Shown here: one piece after another, positions 16,919-25,841 of the stretch
Position numbering within the stretch: the stretch's first letter is position 1
Layout: each line of letters starts with the position of its first letter
Assembly (NCBI GenBank): GCA_004558205.1
Contig: SFDM01000013.1
Location: forward strand, 3,269 to 67,268
Direction: 5' to 3'
Source of the DNA: Pyramidobacter piscolens
GTDB lineage: Bacteria; Synergistota; Synergistia; Synergistales; Dethiosulfovibrionaceae
DNA length: 64,000 nucleotides
Translations under genes and position numbers: made by a program
The notes under the pieces: generated by a model
The model's database searches: none
What the model saw: the letters and a program-made list of their open reading frames with translations, nothing else
What the model was told of the DNA's origin: nothing

Positions 16919-18202
16919 ATGCTTACAGCCGTCTTCGGCACCATGTTCGCCGCGTTGTTTCTGACCATTCCCATCGCCGTCGCTATTGGGCTCAGCTGTA
17001 TCGCCTTCGTGCCCTGGATTCCGGGAGGCCTCGCGAAGGTCATGTTCTTCGTAGGACAGCGCATGGTCGTCACAGCCGATTCCTTCACTCTGCTGGCTCT
17101 GCCTTTTTTCATCCTCGCCGGAACTCTCATGTCCCACGGAGGCATTGCGCGCAAGCTGACTGACCTGGCTGAAGCCATCTCCGGGGATTTCCCGGGAGGA
17201 CTCGGTATTGCCGCGGTAGTAGCCTGCACGTTCTTTGCGGCTGTTTCGGGGTCAGGACCGGCTACCGTGGCGGCTATCGGCGCCATCGTTCTTCCCGCCA
17301 TGCTGGAACGCGGTTATGACATGGGATTTTCCGGCGGGCTGGTTGCCTGTGCGGGAGGCATCGGCGTTCTGATCCCTCCGAGCGTTCCCATGATCGTCTA
17401 TGGCGTCAACTGCAACGTGTCCATTACCGACCTGTTTCTGGCTGGTATTGTTCCTGGCTTTATCGTGGCGGCGTTCCTTCTTATACCCACAATTTATATT
17501 TCCAGAAAGCGGCACTTCGCAGGACAGCCCCGGGAGGGCGACTGGAAATGGGTATGCTCCAAAATATGGGAAGCGAAATCAGCTCTGCTGATGCCTTTGA
17601 TCATCCTGGGCGGCATTTATACGGGCGTTTTTACGCCCACGGAAGCGGGCATCGTAGCTGTGCTGTACGCAATTATCTTGGGATTCGTGACTAAGGGTCT
17701 CAGCGTGCAGGGGCTTATCAACGCCATCGTCGAGGCCGCAGTCATCACGGGTTCCTGCCTCTTCTTGATGGGAACGGCCAGCGCTTTTGCCAAACTCCTC
17801 CATATGCGCAGCGTGCCCACGCTGGTTTCAAATCTGATTTTTGCCGTAACAGAAAACAAAATTTTGATTCTTCTGCTCTTAAACGTGCTTTTCCTGGTGG
17901 GAGGAATGTTTATCGACACTCTTTCAAATATTTTGATTTTCTGTCCCATCTTCCTGCCGCTGGCGCTCAAGCTGGGGGTGGATCCAATCCATTTCGGCAT
18001 CATTGTGATCGCCAATCTCGCCCTGGGCATGGCGACGCCGCCCATGGGAGTGGATCTTTTTGTGGCTGCAAATATCTGTCATTCCCCCTTCGAAAAGGTC
18101 CTGCGGGGTTCGCTGCCTTTTATGCTCTGGAACCTTCTGGCGGTCTTGCTGATTACCTACGTCCCCTTCCTCTCACTGTGGCCGTTCCAGCTTCTTCGCT
18201 AA
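16919..18202 (+). CDS. TRAP transporter large membrane subunit (DctM family)
   Basis: 427 residues, with DctM signatures AAVSGSGPATVAAIG and GIYTGVFTPTEAGIVAVLYA and about 12 membrane segments. It forms the sodium-coupled transport channel with the preceding small subunit. It is only loosely similar to the first DctM in this window (4244-5518), so the two systems are not a recent duplication. Confidence 0.92.
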   Translation: MLTAVFGTMFAALFLTIPIAVAIGLSCIAFVPWIPGGLAKVMFFVGQRMVVTADSFTLLALPFFILAGTLMSHGGIARKLTDLAEAISGDFPGGLGIAAVVACTFFAAVSGSGPATVAAIGAIVLPAMLERGYDMGFSGGLVACAGGIGVLIPPSVPMIVYGVNCNVSITDLFLAGIVPGFIVAAFLLIPTIYISRKRHFAGQPREGDWKWVCSKIWEAKSALLMPLIILGGIYTGVFTPTEAGIVAVLYAIILGFVTKGLSVQGLINAIVEAAVITGSCLFLMGTASAFAKLLHMRSVPTLVSNLIFAVTENKILILLLLNVLFLVGGMFIDTLSNILIFCPIFLPLALKLGVDPIHFGIIVIANLALGMATPPMGVDLFVAANICHSPFEKVLRGSLPFMLWNLLAVLLITYVPFLSLWPFQLLR

Positions 18203-18221
18203 TTTTAGGAGTGTGAAAAAA

Positions 18222-19418
18222 TTGCAGATCAATGAGAAACGTTTTCTTGAAAACTTTCATTCCCTGGCCGCCATCGGCTGGACTCCTTCGGGGATGGATC
18301 GTCCTTCCTATGGCCCTAACTATCTCAAAGCCCGGGATTTTTTAAAGGATCGCATGATCGAAGCAGGTATGTCCGTCCACGTTGACTCCATAGGCAACCT
18401 TTACGGGCGCTATGATGGCATGGCCCCGCAAGGGCGCGCCATCCTTTCGGGATCCCACCTTGACGCAGTGCCCAATGGAGGCCGCTACGACGGCGCGCTG
18501 GGCATTGTGGGAGCGCTGGAAGCGATACAGAGCGTTCACGAACAGTACGGACCTCTGCCCATTCCGCTGGAAGTGATCGCCTTCATAGCCGAAGAGGCCA
18601 GTTTACTGGGCGGAACCTTCGGAAGCCGCGCTATCATGGGTTTAGCTCCGCTGGATCAGACTGAGGAAGGGTTCCGCTGGTCAGGGCTGACCCGGCAGAA
18701 TATCGCCGATGCGAAGCTGGATCCTGCCGGTTACAAAGCCTACCTTGAACTTCACATCGAGCAGGGGCCCATTCTGGAACGCAAGAACATCGAAATCGGC
18801 ATTCCTACGGGCATCGTCAGCATCGTGCGTTACAAGATCACTCTGCACGGGCAGGCCAACCACGCGGGGACCACGCCTATGTCCGAACGCCGCGACGCCA
18901 TGCGCGCGGCGGCACAGCTTCTGACGAGCTGGTTCCATTGGGTAGATTCGAGGCTGAAAGAAAAGGACGATTTCGTCTGCAACGTGGGGACCTTCTCCCT
19001 GGTTCCCAACTCTCCTGCGGTCGTTCCCGGAGAGGCTTCCTTCGTGCTTGAGCTGCGCTCTCTTTCCGACCGGATCGATGCGGAAATCACGGAAGCCTTC
19101 AGAAGACAGCTTGCGCCCTTTTCCGACTTCACGCCCTCCATGGACTCCGTCGTGTCCAAGCCTTCGGTGGCTCTGGACGAAAAGGTCATTTCGGCGGTAG
19201 AGCGCGCCGCCGCAGTCTGTGAACTAAGCGCCCAGCGCATGCCGAGCGGGGCTTCTCATGACGCCGCCGCCATGGCTCATTTCATGCCCGCGGGGATGAT
19301 CTTCGTTCCCAGCGTCGGAGGCGTGAGCCACAACATGAACGAGACGACGCCCGACGTGGATATGTTGAAGGGAGTCCGCGTCCTGTCGGAAACGGTGCTT
19401 CAATTAATGCAGGGCTGA
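18222..19418 (+). CDS. AllC/HyuC-type amidohydrolase (allantoate or N-carbamoyl-amino-acid hydrolase, M20 family)
   Basis: About 398 residues of the M20 subfamily that removes carbamoyl or ureido groups. Metal and substrate motifs are complete: GSHLDAVPNGGRYDGALG, FIAEEASLLGG, LHIEQGPILE, NHAGTTPM and a terminal VSHNMNE. It would release CO2 and ammonia from the ring-opened product of the amidohydrolases, finishing the pathway encoded by this operon. TTG 18222 lies 10 bases after TAGGAG. GTG 18213 is the alternative, but it overlaps the ribosome site. Confidence 0.88.
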   Translation: MQINEKRFLENFHSLAAIGWTPSGMDRPSYGPNYLKARDFLKDRMIEAGMSVHVDSIGNLYGRYDGMAPQGRAILSGSHLDAVPNGGRYDGALGIVGALEAIQSVHEQYGPLPIPLEVIAFIAEEASLLGGTFGSRAIMGLAPLDQTEEGFRWSGLTRQNIADAKLDPAGYKAYLELHIEQGPILERKNIEIGIPTGIVSIVRYKITLHGQANHAGTTPMSERRDAMRAAAQLLTSWFHWVDSRLKEKDDFVCNVGTFSLVPNSPAVVPGEASFVLELRSLSDRIDAEITEAFRRQLAPFSDFTPSMDSVVSKPSVALDEKVISAVERAAAVCELSAQRMPSGASHDAAAMAHFMPAGMIFVPSVGGVSHNMNETTPDVDMLKGVRVLSETVLQLMQG

Positions 19419-19483
19419 GTTTTGCAGTTCTGCAGAAAGAGAATTTTGGCAGATCAGATCAAAGGATTTCCTGTTTGACGATG

Positions 19484-19532
19484 AACGCCTCTGAAAAACG
19501 CGATTCAGCCTACGTTTTTCAGAGACGTTTTT
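19484..19532 (+). terminator. Intrinsic terminator of the ureide operon
   Basis: Stem CTCTGAAAAACG (19489-19500) with CGTTTTTCAGAG (19513-19524), extended by AACG/CGTT with one mismatch and followed by TTTTT-A-TTT. Confidence 0.88.
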
Positions 19533-19619
19533 ATTTGACAAGTCTGTAACCAATACTTAAACATCCCTTTTCCCCCCTGGCGCCGATCCTCAAACTTACT
19601 TTTCCTTGGAATAATGGGG

Positions 19620-19625
19620 TATAAT
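19620..19625 (+). promoter_or_regulatory. Consensus -10 box before the second IclR-family gene
   Basis: TATAAT lies 35 bases before the ATG. I see no good -35 box, which would fit an activator-dependent or weak promoter. Confidence 0.5.
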
Positions 19626-19660
19626 CACAAATACGTTTATGATGGGGGAGAGAGACCCGA

Positions 19661-20452
19661 ATGGAACTGGAAGATCACAAAGGACGCTATACCAATCAGT
19701 CTCTGGTCAGAGGCCTGATGATTCTGGAACAATTTTACATTTCGCAAAGCTCTCTTGGAATTTCAGAGCTCAGCAAGCTTACAGGACTTCATAAAAGCAC
19801 GGTCCACCGCCTGGTCGCCACGCTGGAAGAAATTCAATGGCTTCACCGCACCGAAGGGGATAAATTCCAGATCGCGATAAAACCGATCGTGCTTGGGCGC
19901 AAAGCCGCTCAGCAGGTGGCGTCTTTGACGATCACCCACGATTTTCTGCGGGAGCTGCGGGACCGGCTCCAGGAAACCGTCGTCCTGACAATGATCGTAG
20001 AAAATGAAATTATCTGCGTCGATAAGGCGAACTCGCATCAGAGTTTAAACTGCAGCTCTGAAATTGGGAAAGTATACCCCTGTCATGCCGGCGCGACCGG
20101 ATTCGGCGTTTTACTGGGCATGGACGAGTTCGAGGCACGTTCTTTCCTGGAAAAGAAACCTCTGGAACGCTATACCGATCACACGATTACCGATATCGAC
20201 GCCCTGATGCTCCGCTACCGCAAAGAACGCAGCCAGGGTTATACGATCGCCAGCGGGCAAAAAGATTCCGGGATCACGGGTATCGCCATGCCGCTGTGGT
20301 TTCCCGCGGAAAAGACCTACGGCAGCCTGGGCGTGCTGACGCCGGATTATCGCATTACCGAAGAGACGAAAGAAAATATCATCGCCGAGTTAAAAAAATG
20401 CGTGGATAAAATTCGAATGTACCTGACGCCAGCCCTTTCCTCTCTGGACTAA
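19661..20452 (+). CDS. IclR-family transcriptional regulator
   Basis: 263 residues: winged helix-turn-helix at about 12-75 (ISELSKLTGLHKSTVHRLVATLEE) and effector domain at about 90-255, where CHAGATGFGVLL and SGITGIAMPLWF match family motifs. GGGGGAG precedes the ATG. It lies just behind the ureide operon on the same strand but after a terminator, so it has its own promoter. It most likely regulates that operon, since IclR members (for example AllR) control allantoin use. Confidence 0.9.
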   Translation: MELEDHKGRYTNQSLVRGLMILEQFYISQSSLGISELSKLTGLHKSTVHRLVATLEEIQWLHRTEGDKFQIAIKPIVLGRKAAQQVASLTITHDFLRELRDRLQETVVLTMIVENEIICVDKANSHQSLNCSSEIGKVYPCHAGATGFGVLLGMDEFEARSFLEKKPLERYTDHTITDIDALMLRYRKERSQGYTIASGQKDSGITGIAMPLWFPAEKTYGSLGVLTPDYRITEETKENIIAELKKCVDKIRMYLTPALSSLD

Positions 20453-20535
20453 AAACTGTCCAGATGCCAGTTCACGGCAGAAACGCTGGATACTATTCTT
20501 TTCTGATACTAATTATCAATAGAACAGCTGAACTT

Positions 20536-20640
20536 AACGTCCGGGGCCGACCCGAGGGGCCATGCAGTCGCTAAAGACTATCCCGGCCTGTTCGGCCTGC
20601 CTATACTCGCTTGGTGGATACCCCTCGGATCGTCCCCTCC
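20536..20640. ncRNA. Candidate structured RNA or palindromic element between IclR-family gene and recA
   Basis: Two 17-base arms (20543-20559 and 20621-20637) pair with two mismatches on the plus strand. Read as minus-strand RNA one mismatch becomes a U-G pair. Inside are TATCC/GGATA and a GGCC-TGTTC-GGCC hairpin. I do not recognise an RNA family; 6S, SRP, tmRNA, RNase P and common riboswitch cores do not fit. The stretch is GC-rich between AT-rich flanks, which is typical of an RNA gene or palindromic repeat. Confidence 0.35.
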
Positions 20641-20713
20641 GTGTCCATTTTGCGTTTTTATTGCAAAATAGTATGAAATACGATAAAAAGCCCTTTCGTG
20701 GGGCAAGAACGAC

Positions 20714-20769
20714 AAAAAAACAGGCGCCTGCGGTCTCTTCTGATGCGGACCGCAGGCGCCTGTTTTTTT
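20714..20769. terminator. Bidirectional terminator behind recA
   Basis: Perfect 22-bp stem (20714-20735 with 20748-20769, 12-base loop) starting with seven A and ending with seven T. It ends the recA transcript on the minus strand and can stop plus-strand transcription too. Confidence 0.93.
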
Positions 20770-20770
20770 G

Positions 20771-21919
20771 TTATTTCAGAGCTTCGTCGGAGATGTCCAG
20801 TTCGATCACTTCATCTTCCACGTTCACGCCGCTGCCGGAGCCGACGTCGCCAAGGTCTTCCGCGTCGGGATCGCCCTCCGCGGTGGGTTTGACGTAGAAG
20901 CCCAGGCCCTTGGCCGCCTCGTCCAGCACGGTCTGACGGATCTCGGCCATCAGGTCGGGATGCTCGTCAAGATAGCTGGTCAGCTTATCCTTGCCCTGAG
21001 CCAGAGTCTCGCCCTTATAGGTCAGCCAGGATCCCTTGCGCTTGACCACGTTGCCGTCGATGGCCATGTCAACGATAGCCATGGTCAGCGGGATGCCCTT
21101 GCCGTAGATCAGCGAGCAGTGGGCGCTGCGGAAGGGCGGCGCCTGCTTGTTCTTGACCACTTTGATGAACAGTTCGTGGCCAATGGCGTCGTCGCCGCGG
21201 CTGATCTGCTTTCCGCGGCGCACTTCGATGCGTACCGAGGTGTAGAACTTCAAAGCGCGGCCGCCGGTGGTCGTCTCCGTGGGGCCTTTGCTGTAGCCCA
21301 CGGGGATCGTGGCGCGCAGCTGGTTGATGAAGACCACTACGCAGTTGCTTCTGGAAATCGAAGCCGTCAGCCGGCGCAGGCCGTAGGACATCAGGCGCGC
21401 CTGAAGGCCGACCTGGCTCTCGCCGATGGTGCCGTCGATCTCGGCCTGAGGCGTCAGCGCGGCCACCGAGTCCACCACGACGATATCCACGGCGCCGCTG
21501 CGGACCAGGGTCTCCAGGATATAAAGCGCCTGTTCGCCGCTGTCGGGCTGAGAAAGGTACAGCGATTCAATGTTGACACCCAGCGCCGCCGCCAGGCGGG
21601 GGTCGAGCGCGTGTTCGGCATCGATAAAAGCCGCTACGCCGCCGGCTTTCTGGGCTTCAGCGATTGCGTGCAGCGCCAGAGTGGTCTTTCCCGAACCTTC
21701 CGGGCCGAAGACCTCCACGATGCGGCCGCGGGGAAGCCCGCCGATGCCGAGCGCCACGTCGAGCGGCAGAATCCCCGTGGGAATGACTTCCACGCTGGAG
21801 ACGTTCCTCTCGCCCATGCGCATGATGGAGCCGTCGCCGAACTTGCTCCGGATGTCGTTGATCGCCTGATCAAGGATATCCTCGCGAGTCAGCTTCTTGC
21901 CCTTCTTTACATCCGCCAA
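20771..21919 (-). CDS. recA: Recombinase RecA
   Basis: 382 residues. Walker A GPEGSGKTT at 72-80, Walker B VDIVVVDSVAAL at about 144-155, L1 region and ETTTGGRALKFY are all present. It forms the DNA-bound filament for recombination and for LexA cleavage. The start codon is TTG, 6-7 bases after AGGAGGG; no in-frame ATG exists nearby. Loop L2 (about 199-220, NQLRATIPVGYSKGPTETTTGG region) is about two residues longer than in E. coli RecA and has Tyr where Phe of MFGNPE sits. The C-terminal tail is acidic as usual. It is the last gene of the housekeeping operon. Confidence 0.98.
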   Translation of the reverse strand: MADVKKGKKLTREDILDQAINDIRSKFGDGSIMRMGERNVSSVEVIPTGILPLDVALGIGGLPRGRIVEVFGPEGSGKTTLALHAIAEAQKAGGVAAFIDAEHALDPRLAAALGVNIESLYLSQPDSGEQALYILETLVRSGAVDIVVVDSVAALTPQAEIDGTIGESQVGLQARLMSYGLRRLTASISRSNCVVVFINQLRATIPVGYSKGPTETTTGGRALKFYTSVRIEVRRGKQISRGDDAIGHELFIKVVKNKQAPPFRSAHCSLIYGKGIPLTMAIVDMAIDGNVVKRKGSWLTYKGETLAQGKDKLTSYLDEHPDLMAEIRQTVLDEAAKGLGFYVKPTAEGDPDAEDLGDVGSGSGVNVEDEVIELDISDEALK

Positions 21920-21967
21920 TGAAATCCCTCCTGTGTCGTTTTTTCGTCAAAAAATTCGAGAGCCTCT

Positions 21968-22549
21968 TTACGACTCCGTTCCCGCTTCCAGCGCATACTT
22001 CGCCATGGGGTAATATCTCGGCCCCGACTCCGTCAAGTGGCTTCGCATGAAAACCACCGTGCCGGCGCGCCAGGCAAGGCCGTTCAGCTTCCAGGGGGCC
22101 AGGCGCTCAAGCCCGCCGAAGTCCTTCGTGCGGACCGCGTTCATGCGGGCCAGCGTGATGTGGGGCGAAAATTTCTTCGTGTCCTCCGCGACGCCGGCGT
22201 CGCGGCAGGCCCGCTCAATCAGTTCATGCACTTTCCCGAGCGCGCCGAGGTCGCCGCCAAGGCCGGCCCAGAGCACTCTCGGCGGGGCTCCGTAGACTCC
22301 CAGGCCCCGCAGGTTCAGCGTAAATGGGGCAGCCGGCGCTTCAACAAGAAGCCTTTTAACGCGAGCGCTCAGGTCCTTGGCCTGGGCCGTTGGAATCTCG
22401 CCGCAGAAACGCAGCGTGATATGTAGATTGGCGCGCGAGACCCAGCGCAGCTGGCCGGCCTCGGCGCGGTTTGCGTCAATCCAGGCGGCAAGCTCCTTCT
22501 CCAGCTCCAGAGAAAGGGGAAGGCAGAAAAAGCAGCGCACGCTGCCCAT
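21968..22549 (-). CDS. thpR: RNA 2',3'-cyclic phosphodiesterase (2H family)
   Basis: 193 residues with the two H-x-T motifs of the 2H phosphoesterase family, LHITLRF (about residue 45) and PHITLARM (about 130). The family hydrolyses 2',3'-cyclic ends of RNA. Its stop is 48 bases before recA, and its start overlaps the stop of the pncC gene, so it is part of the recA operon. Confidence 0.9.
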   Translation of the reverse strand: MGSVRCFFCLPLSLELEKELAAWIDANRAEAGQLRWVSRANLHITLRFCGEIPTAQAKDLSARVKRLLVEAPAAPFTLNLRGLGVYGAPPRVLWAGLGGDLGALGKVHELIERACRDAGVAEDTKKFSPHITLARMNAVRTKDFGGLERLAPWKLNGLAWRAGTVVFMRSHLTESGPRYYPMAKYALEAGTES

Positions 22550-23028
22550 TAGCGGTCGTCTTCAAGGGCTTCCACGAGCATGGACAGCGCCTTCTCCACA
22601 GACTGCCGACGCACTGAAGCCCGGTCTCCGTCGAAGAAGCAGCGTTCCGTCCACACGCCGTAGGGGCCGCAAAGCCCGAACCACACGGTTCCGACAGGTT
22701 TCTCGGGGCTGCCGCCTCCGGGGCCGGCCACGCCCGTCACCGATATGGCGTAGTCCACGCCCAGCGCGTTCTGCACGCCCGCCGCCATCAGCGCGGCGCA
22801 TTCTGAACTGACAGCGCCGCAGCTCTCGAGAACCGAGGCGTCCACGCCAAGCTCGGCGTTCTTGATCTCGTTGGCGTAGCTGACCACCGCTCCCAGGAAA
22901 TAGTCGCTGCTGCCGGGGACTGACGTAATTTCGCCGCTCACCAGGCCGCCCGTGCAGGATTCAGCGGTACCCACGGTGACGCCGCGCGACACCGCCAGGT
23001 CTTTCAGTTTCTGAGCGAGGTTCTCCAT
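22549..23028 (-). CDS. pncC: Nicotinamide-nucleotide amidohydrolase (CinA C-terminal domain)
   Basis: About 159 residues made of the CinA C-terminal domain only: TVGTAESCTGGLVSGEIT with the catalytic serine, then SYANEIKNAELGV and VTGVAGPGGGSPEKPVGTVWFGL. It deamidates NMN to recycle the pyridine nucleotide. The N-terminal molybdopterin-like domain of full CinA is absent, which is common. ATG 23028 directly follows the pgpA stop; a GGGGAGG about 12 bases upstream supports it over an ATG at 23049. Confidence 0.92.
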   Translation of the reverse strand: MENLAQKLKDLAVSRGVTVGTAESCTGGLVSGEITSVPGSSDYFLGAVVSYANEIKNAELGVDASVLESCGAVSSECAALMAAGVQNALGVDYAISVTGVAGPGGGSPEKPVGTVWFGLCGPYGVWTERCFFDGDRASVRRQSVEKALSMLVEALEDDR

Positions 23029-23030
23029 TT

Positions 23031-23522
23031 TTATGCAAGGCCTCCCCATCCGCCTTCAAGGAAAAACTTCCGCAGCGCGAAAAGCGTGACGTTGGCGAAC
23101 AGCCCCGCAACCACGTCGTCGAGCATGATCCCCACGCCACCGGGAGCCTTTTCGCAGGCGCTGACGGGCCAGGGCTTCAAAATATCGAACACGCGGAACA
23201 GGATAAAGCAAGGAAGGATCAGCGCGCCCGAAGAGAGGGCTGTCACGTGTCCGACCATGGCGATAAGCTGTCCCGCCACCTCGTCGACGATCACTTCCTG
23301 AGGGTCGGTCACGCCGGCGCGGCGGGCATAGACGTGAGCCGCCCAGGTTCCGGCAATGCACAGAAAGGCGATCAGAACCAAGCGGGCCTGCGGGGGAATC
23401 CACATCGCCAGGACGCAGGCGAAAGCGCTTCCCACGGTGCCCGGCGCTTTTTTACAGACCTTTCCAAGGCCGCCCACGGTCGCGATCAGCCCCGGAACTC
23501 CCAAACTCATCAGATCACTCAT
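23031..23522 (-). CDS. pgpA: Phosphatidylglycerophosphatase A
   Basis: 163 residues, membrane-embedded. Family motifs APGTVGS, DPQEVIVDEVAGQ, FRVFDILKPWP and GVGIMLDDVVAG are all present. It removes the phosphate from phosphatidylglycerophosphate in phospholipid synthesis. Its start overlaps the end of rimO by 8 bases. Confidence 0.93.
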   Translation of the reverse strand: MSDLMSLGVPGLIATVGGLGKVCKKAPGTVGSAFACVLAMWIPPQARLVLIAFLCIAGTWAAHVYARRAGVTDPQEVIVDEVAGQLIAMVGHVTALSSGALILPCFILFRVFDILKPWPVSACEKAPGGVGIMLDDVVAGLFANVTLFALRKFFLEGGWGGLA

Positions 23523-24813
23523 GAATCATCACTCCTGACAGGTCGTACTCAGAGGAGCCCTCTATCTTCACCTTGACCATATCGCCGGGGCGCGCGTCCG
23601 GCGCGCCGGCCACGGTGACGATGCCGTCGATCTCCGGGGCGTCCCTGAAGGAACGCCCCACGCGGTTGCCCGTTTCTCCGTCGACCTCGTCGATCAGGAC
23701 GTCCATGCTGCGGCCCACAAAATGGGCCTGACGGCCGACGGAGATGGACTGCTGCAGTTCCATAAGTTCGTTGTAACGGGCGCTCTTTTCTTCCTCGGGA
23801 ATCTGGTCGGGGAACTCCGCCGCCGGCGTGCCATCCTCCGCGGAATAGGTAAAGGCGCCGAGGCGGTCGAAGGCGATCTCCTCCACAAAATCGAGAAGCT
23901 TATCGAACTGCGCCCGCGTCTCGCCGGGGAAGCCCACCATCAGCGTGGTCCTGAAGGCGAAATCGGGGTTGATCTGCCGTCCGGCCTTGAAAAGCTCCCA
24001 AATGTGTTTTTCCACGGGAGGCCGGTTCATGCGGCGCAGGATGCCGTCGTCCACGTGCTGAATGGGGACGTCGAGCCAGGGAAGGATGATAGGGCTTTCT
24101 GCCACGCGCTCGAGAAAGGGCAGGTCCAGATGGGAGGGGTGCAGGTAGAAGAGCCGGAGCCAGAGGCCGCGGGGCAGCTCTTTTTCCAGCTCGTCCAGCA
24201 GCAGCGGCAGCGACGGACGTCCGAAGAGGTCGGTGCCGTAGTCGTTGAGCTCCTGCCCCACCAGGCACAGTTCCTTGGCTCCCTCGGAGATCAGGCGATG
24301 GGCTTCGCCTACGATGGCGGGGATGGTCAGGCTTTTGAGCTTTCCGCGAATGCCGGGGATCGCACAGTAGGAGCAGCGGCAGTTGCAGCCCTCGCTGATT
24401 TTCAGGTAGCGCGTCCAGGGCGTCGGCGTCAGAAGAGCGCGCTCGCAGCCCGCGTTTTTCGGCGTGGCCTTCCCCATGGCGGCCAGAAGGGGGCCCCAGT
24501 CCTCGGAGCGCGCCCAATAATCCACGGTGGGGAATTCGGCTTTCAGGTCGTCGCCGTACCGGTTGAGCATGCAGCCCACCACGGCGATCTGGGCGATACG
24601 GCCTTCTTTTTTCAGTTTTTCCAGATCCAAGATGACCTGGATGCCCTCTTCGACGGCAGCCTGCAGAAATCCGCAGGTGTTGACGAGGACCGCGTCGGCT
24701 TCTTCGGGCGCGGAGGCGAGCGTAAGTCCCGACGCCTGAAGGAGTCCCGCCAGATGTTCGCTGTCGACGGAGTTCTTGGGGCACCCAAGGCTGATGATAT
24801 GAATTTTTTTCAC
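23515..24813 (-). CDS. rimO: Ribosomal protein S12 methylthiotransferase
   Basis: 432 residues: N-terminal MTTase domain (ISLGCPKNSVDSE, TCGFLQ, VVGCMLNRY), radical-SAM core with CNCRCSYCAIPGIRGKLKS, and a C-terminal TRAM domain. It adds the 2-methylthio group to aspartate of S12 using two iron-sulfur clusters. The six cluster cysteines are all visible. It begins 5 bases after the RodZ-like gene. Confidence 0.95.
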   Translation of the reverse strand: MKKIHIISLGCPKNSVDSEHLAGLLQASGLTLASAPEEADAVLVNTCGFLQAAVEEGIQVILDLEKLKKEGRIAQIAVVGCMLNRYGDDLKAEFPTVDYWARSEDWGPLLAAMGKATPKNAGCERALLTPTPWTRYLKISEGCNCRCSYCAIPGIRGKLKSLTIPAIVGEAHRLISEGAKELCLVGQELNDYGTDLFGRPSLPLLLDELEKELPRGLWLRLFYLHPSHLDLPFLERVAESPIILPWLDVPIQHVDDGILRRMNRPPVEKHIWELFKAGRQINPDFAFRTTLMVGFPGETRAQFDKLLDFVEEIAFDRLGAFTYSAEDGTPAAEFPDQIPEEEKSARYNELMELQQSISVGRQAHFVGRSMDVLIDEVDGETGNRVGRSFRDAPEIDGIVTVAGAPDARPGDMVKVKIEGSSEYDLSGVMIHE

Positions 24814-24818
24814 AGAAA

Positions 24819-25841
24819 TTACTTCCCGAGGTTCAAAACCGTGCCGTCAGGGCGGATTTCGAGACGCTGGACGCCCCTGCCTATGGCCTGGAAGGGGCCG
24901 CCGTTCACCGAGATTTCTGCGTGATGGCCCGCGCCGAAGCGCCCCACAATGGCTTCGCCCAGGTCGTAGCTCTGTTCGAAGCCCCTTTTCGCGATGCGTT
25001 CGGTCAGCACCCTTTTGCCCTGAGTCAGGCGCATCCAGCAGTCGCCCGAGACTTTGACCACCAGGACGCCCTTCTTCGCAGGCTGTTCCTGCACCGCGCC
25101 CTCTGGAACAGGGGTGTTAGCGGGGCTCTTCAGCGGCGCGCCTTCCGCTTTCGGAGCGGTTCCGGCGGCAGCGGCGTCGCCAGACGAAACCGCTGCGTCG
25201 GCGGAAGCCGCCGCAGCAGCCGCTTCCGCGGCGCGCTTGGCGGCCTGCTCGCGCTCGATGGCCTCGATTTCGGCCTTTTGTTTCTGAATGCGGGCCGCCT
25301 CGGCGGCTTCGCGGGCTTTCATTTCGTTATAGGCCTGTTCCTGCTGGATCTTCGAAATTTCGTCCTTGATGCGGCCCCAGTTGGCCCAGAGGGCTGCGCA
25401 TCCGCCGACGATCAGCACCAGCAGAACCACGATGCAGTTTCTCCGCAGAGAGCTGTGTTTGAAGCCTCGCGTCGGAGCGGCCGAGGGCGGCTGCTTTTTG
25501 GACGAGATCAAAGGCTGAGTCACGCGCTTCGTTTTGTTTGAACCCAAGTTTTTCTGGGAACGGCCGGCCTGAAAGCTGTCGAGCGTCAGCTGGGGATTAA
25601 ACTCCTGCCACAGCTCGGGCTCTTCGAGAAATTCCGCGTAGGTGCGCACAAAACCACGGGCATAGACCAAAGCGACAAAGTTGTCAAAACATCCGGCTTC
25701 GATATCCTCGAGGAAATTTTTACGGATGCAGGTTGCCGCCGCCACGTCCTCGATGGAGAGGGCGCGCGCTTCGCGCGCTTTCCGAAGTTCGCCTCCAAGC
25801 TCCTGAAGCGGGCGGAGATCCTGGTTCATCGCTTCACTCAT
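24819..25841 (-). CDS. RodZ-like helix-turn-helix membrane protein
   Basis: 340 residues: a RodZ-type helix-turn-helix at about 12-75 (SIEDVAAATCIRKNFLEDIEAG), one membrane segment at about 137-155, a charged coiled-coil of Glu/Lys/Ala repeats (160-215), an Ala/Pro-rich linker and a C-terminal DUF4115-like domain. RodZ links MreB to the envelope. Here the gene sits beside rimO-pgpA-pncC-recA, much as the homologous Bacillus gene precedes pgsA-cinA-recA, which supports the call. It overlaps the rpe stop by 8 bases. Confidence 0.82.
   Translation of the reverse strand: MSEAMNQDLRPLQELGGELRKAREARALSIEDVAAATCIRKNFLEDIEAGCFDNFVALVYARGFVRTYAEFLEEPELWQEFNPQLTLDSFQAGRSQKNLGSNKTKRVTQPLISSKKQPPSAAPTRGFKHSSLRRNCIVVLLVLIVGGCAALWANWGRIKDEISKIQQEQAYNEMKAREAAEAARIQKQKAEIEAIEREQAAKRAAEAAAAAASADAAVSSGDAAAAGTAPKAEGAPLKSPANTPVPEGAVQEQPAKKGVLVVKVSGDCWMRLTQGKRVLTERIAKRGFEQSYDLGEAIVGRFGAGHHAEISVNGGPFQAIGRGVQRLEIRPDGTVLNLGK

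Noticed and set aside
20536..20640. 6S RNA, SRP RNA or a known riboswitch
   Set aside because: None of the conserved cores of those families could be matched by eye, so only a generic structured element is reported.
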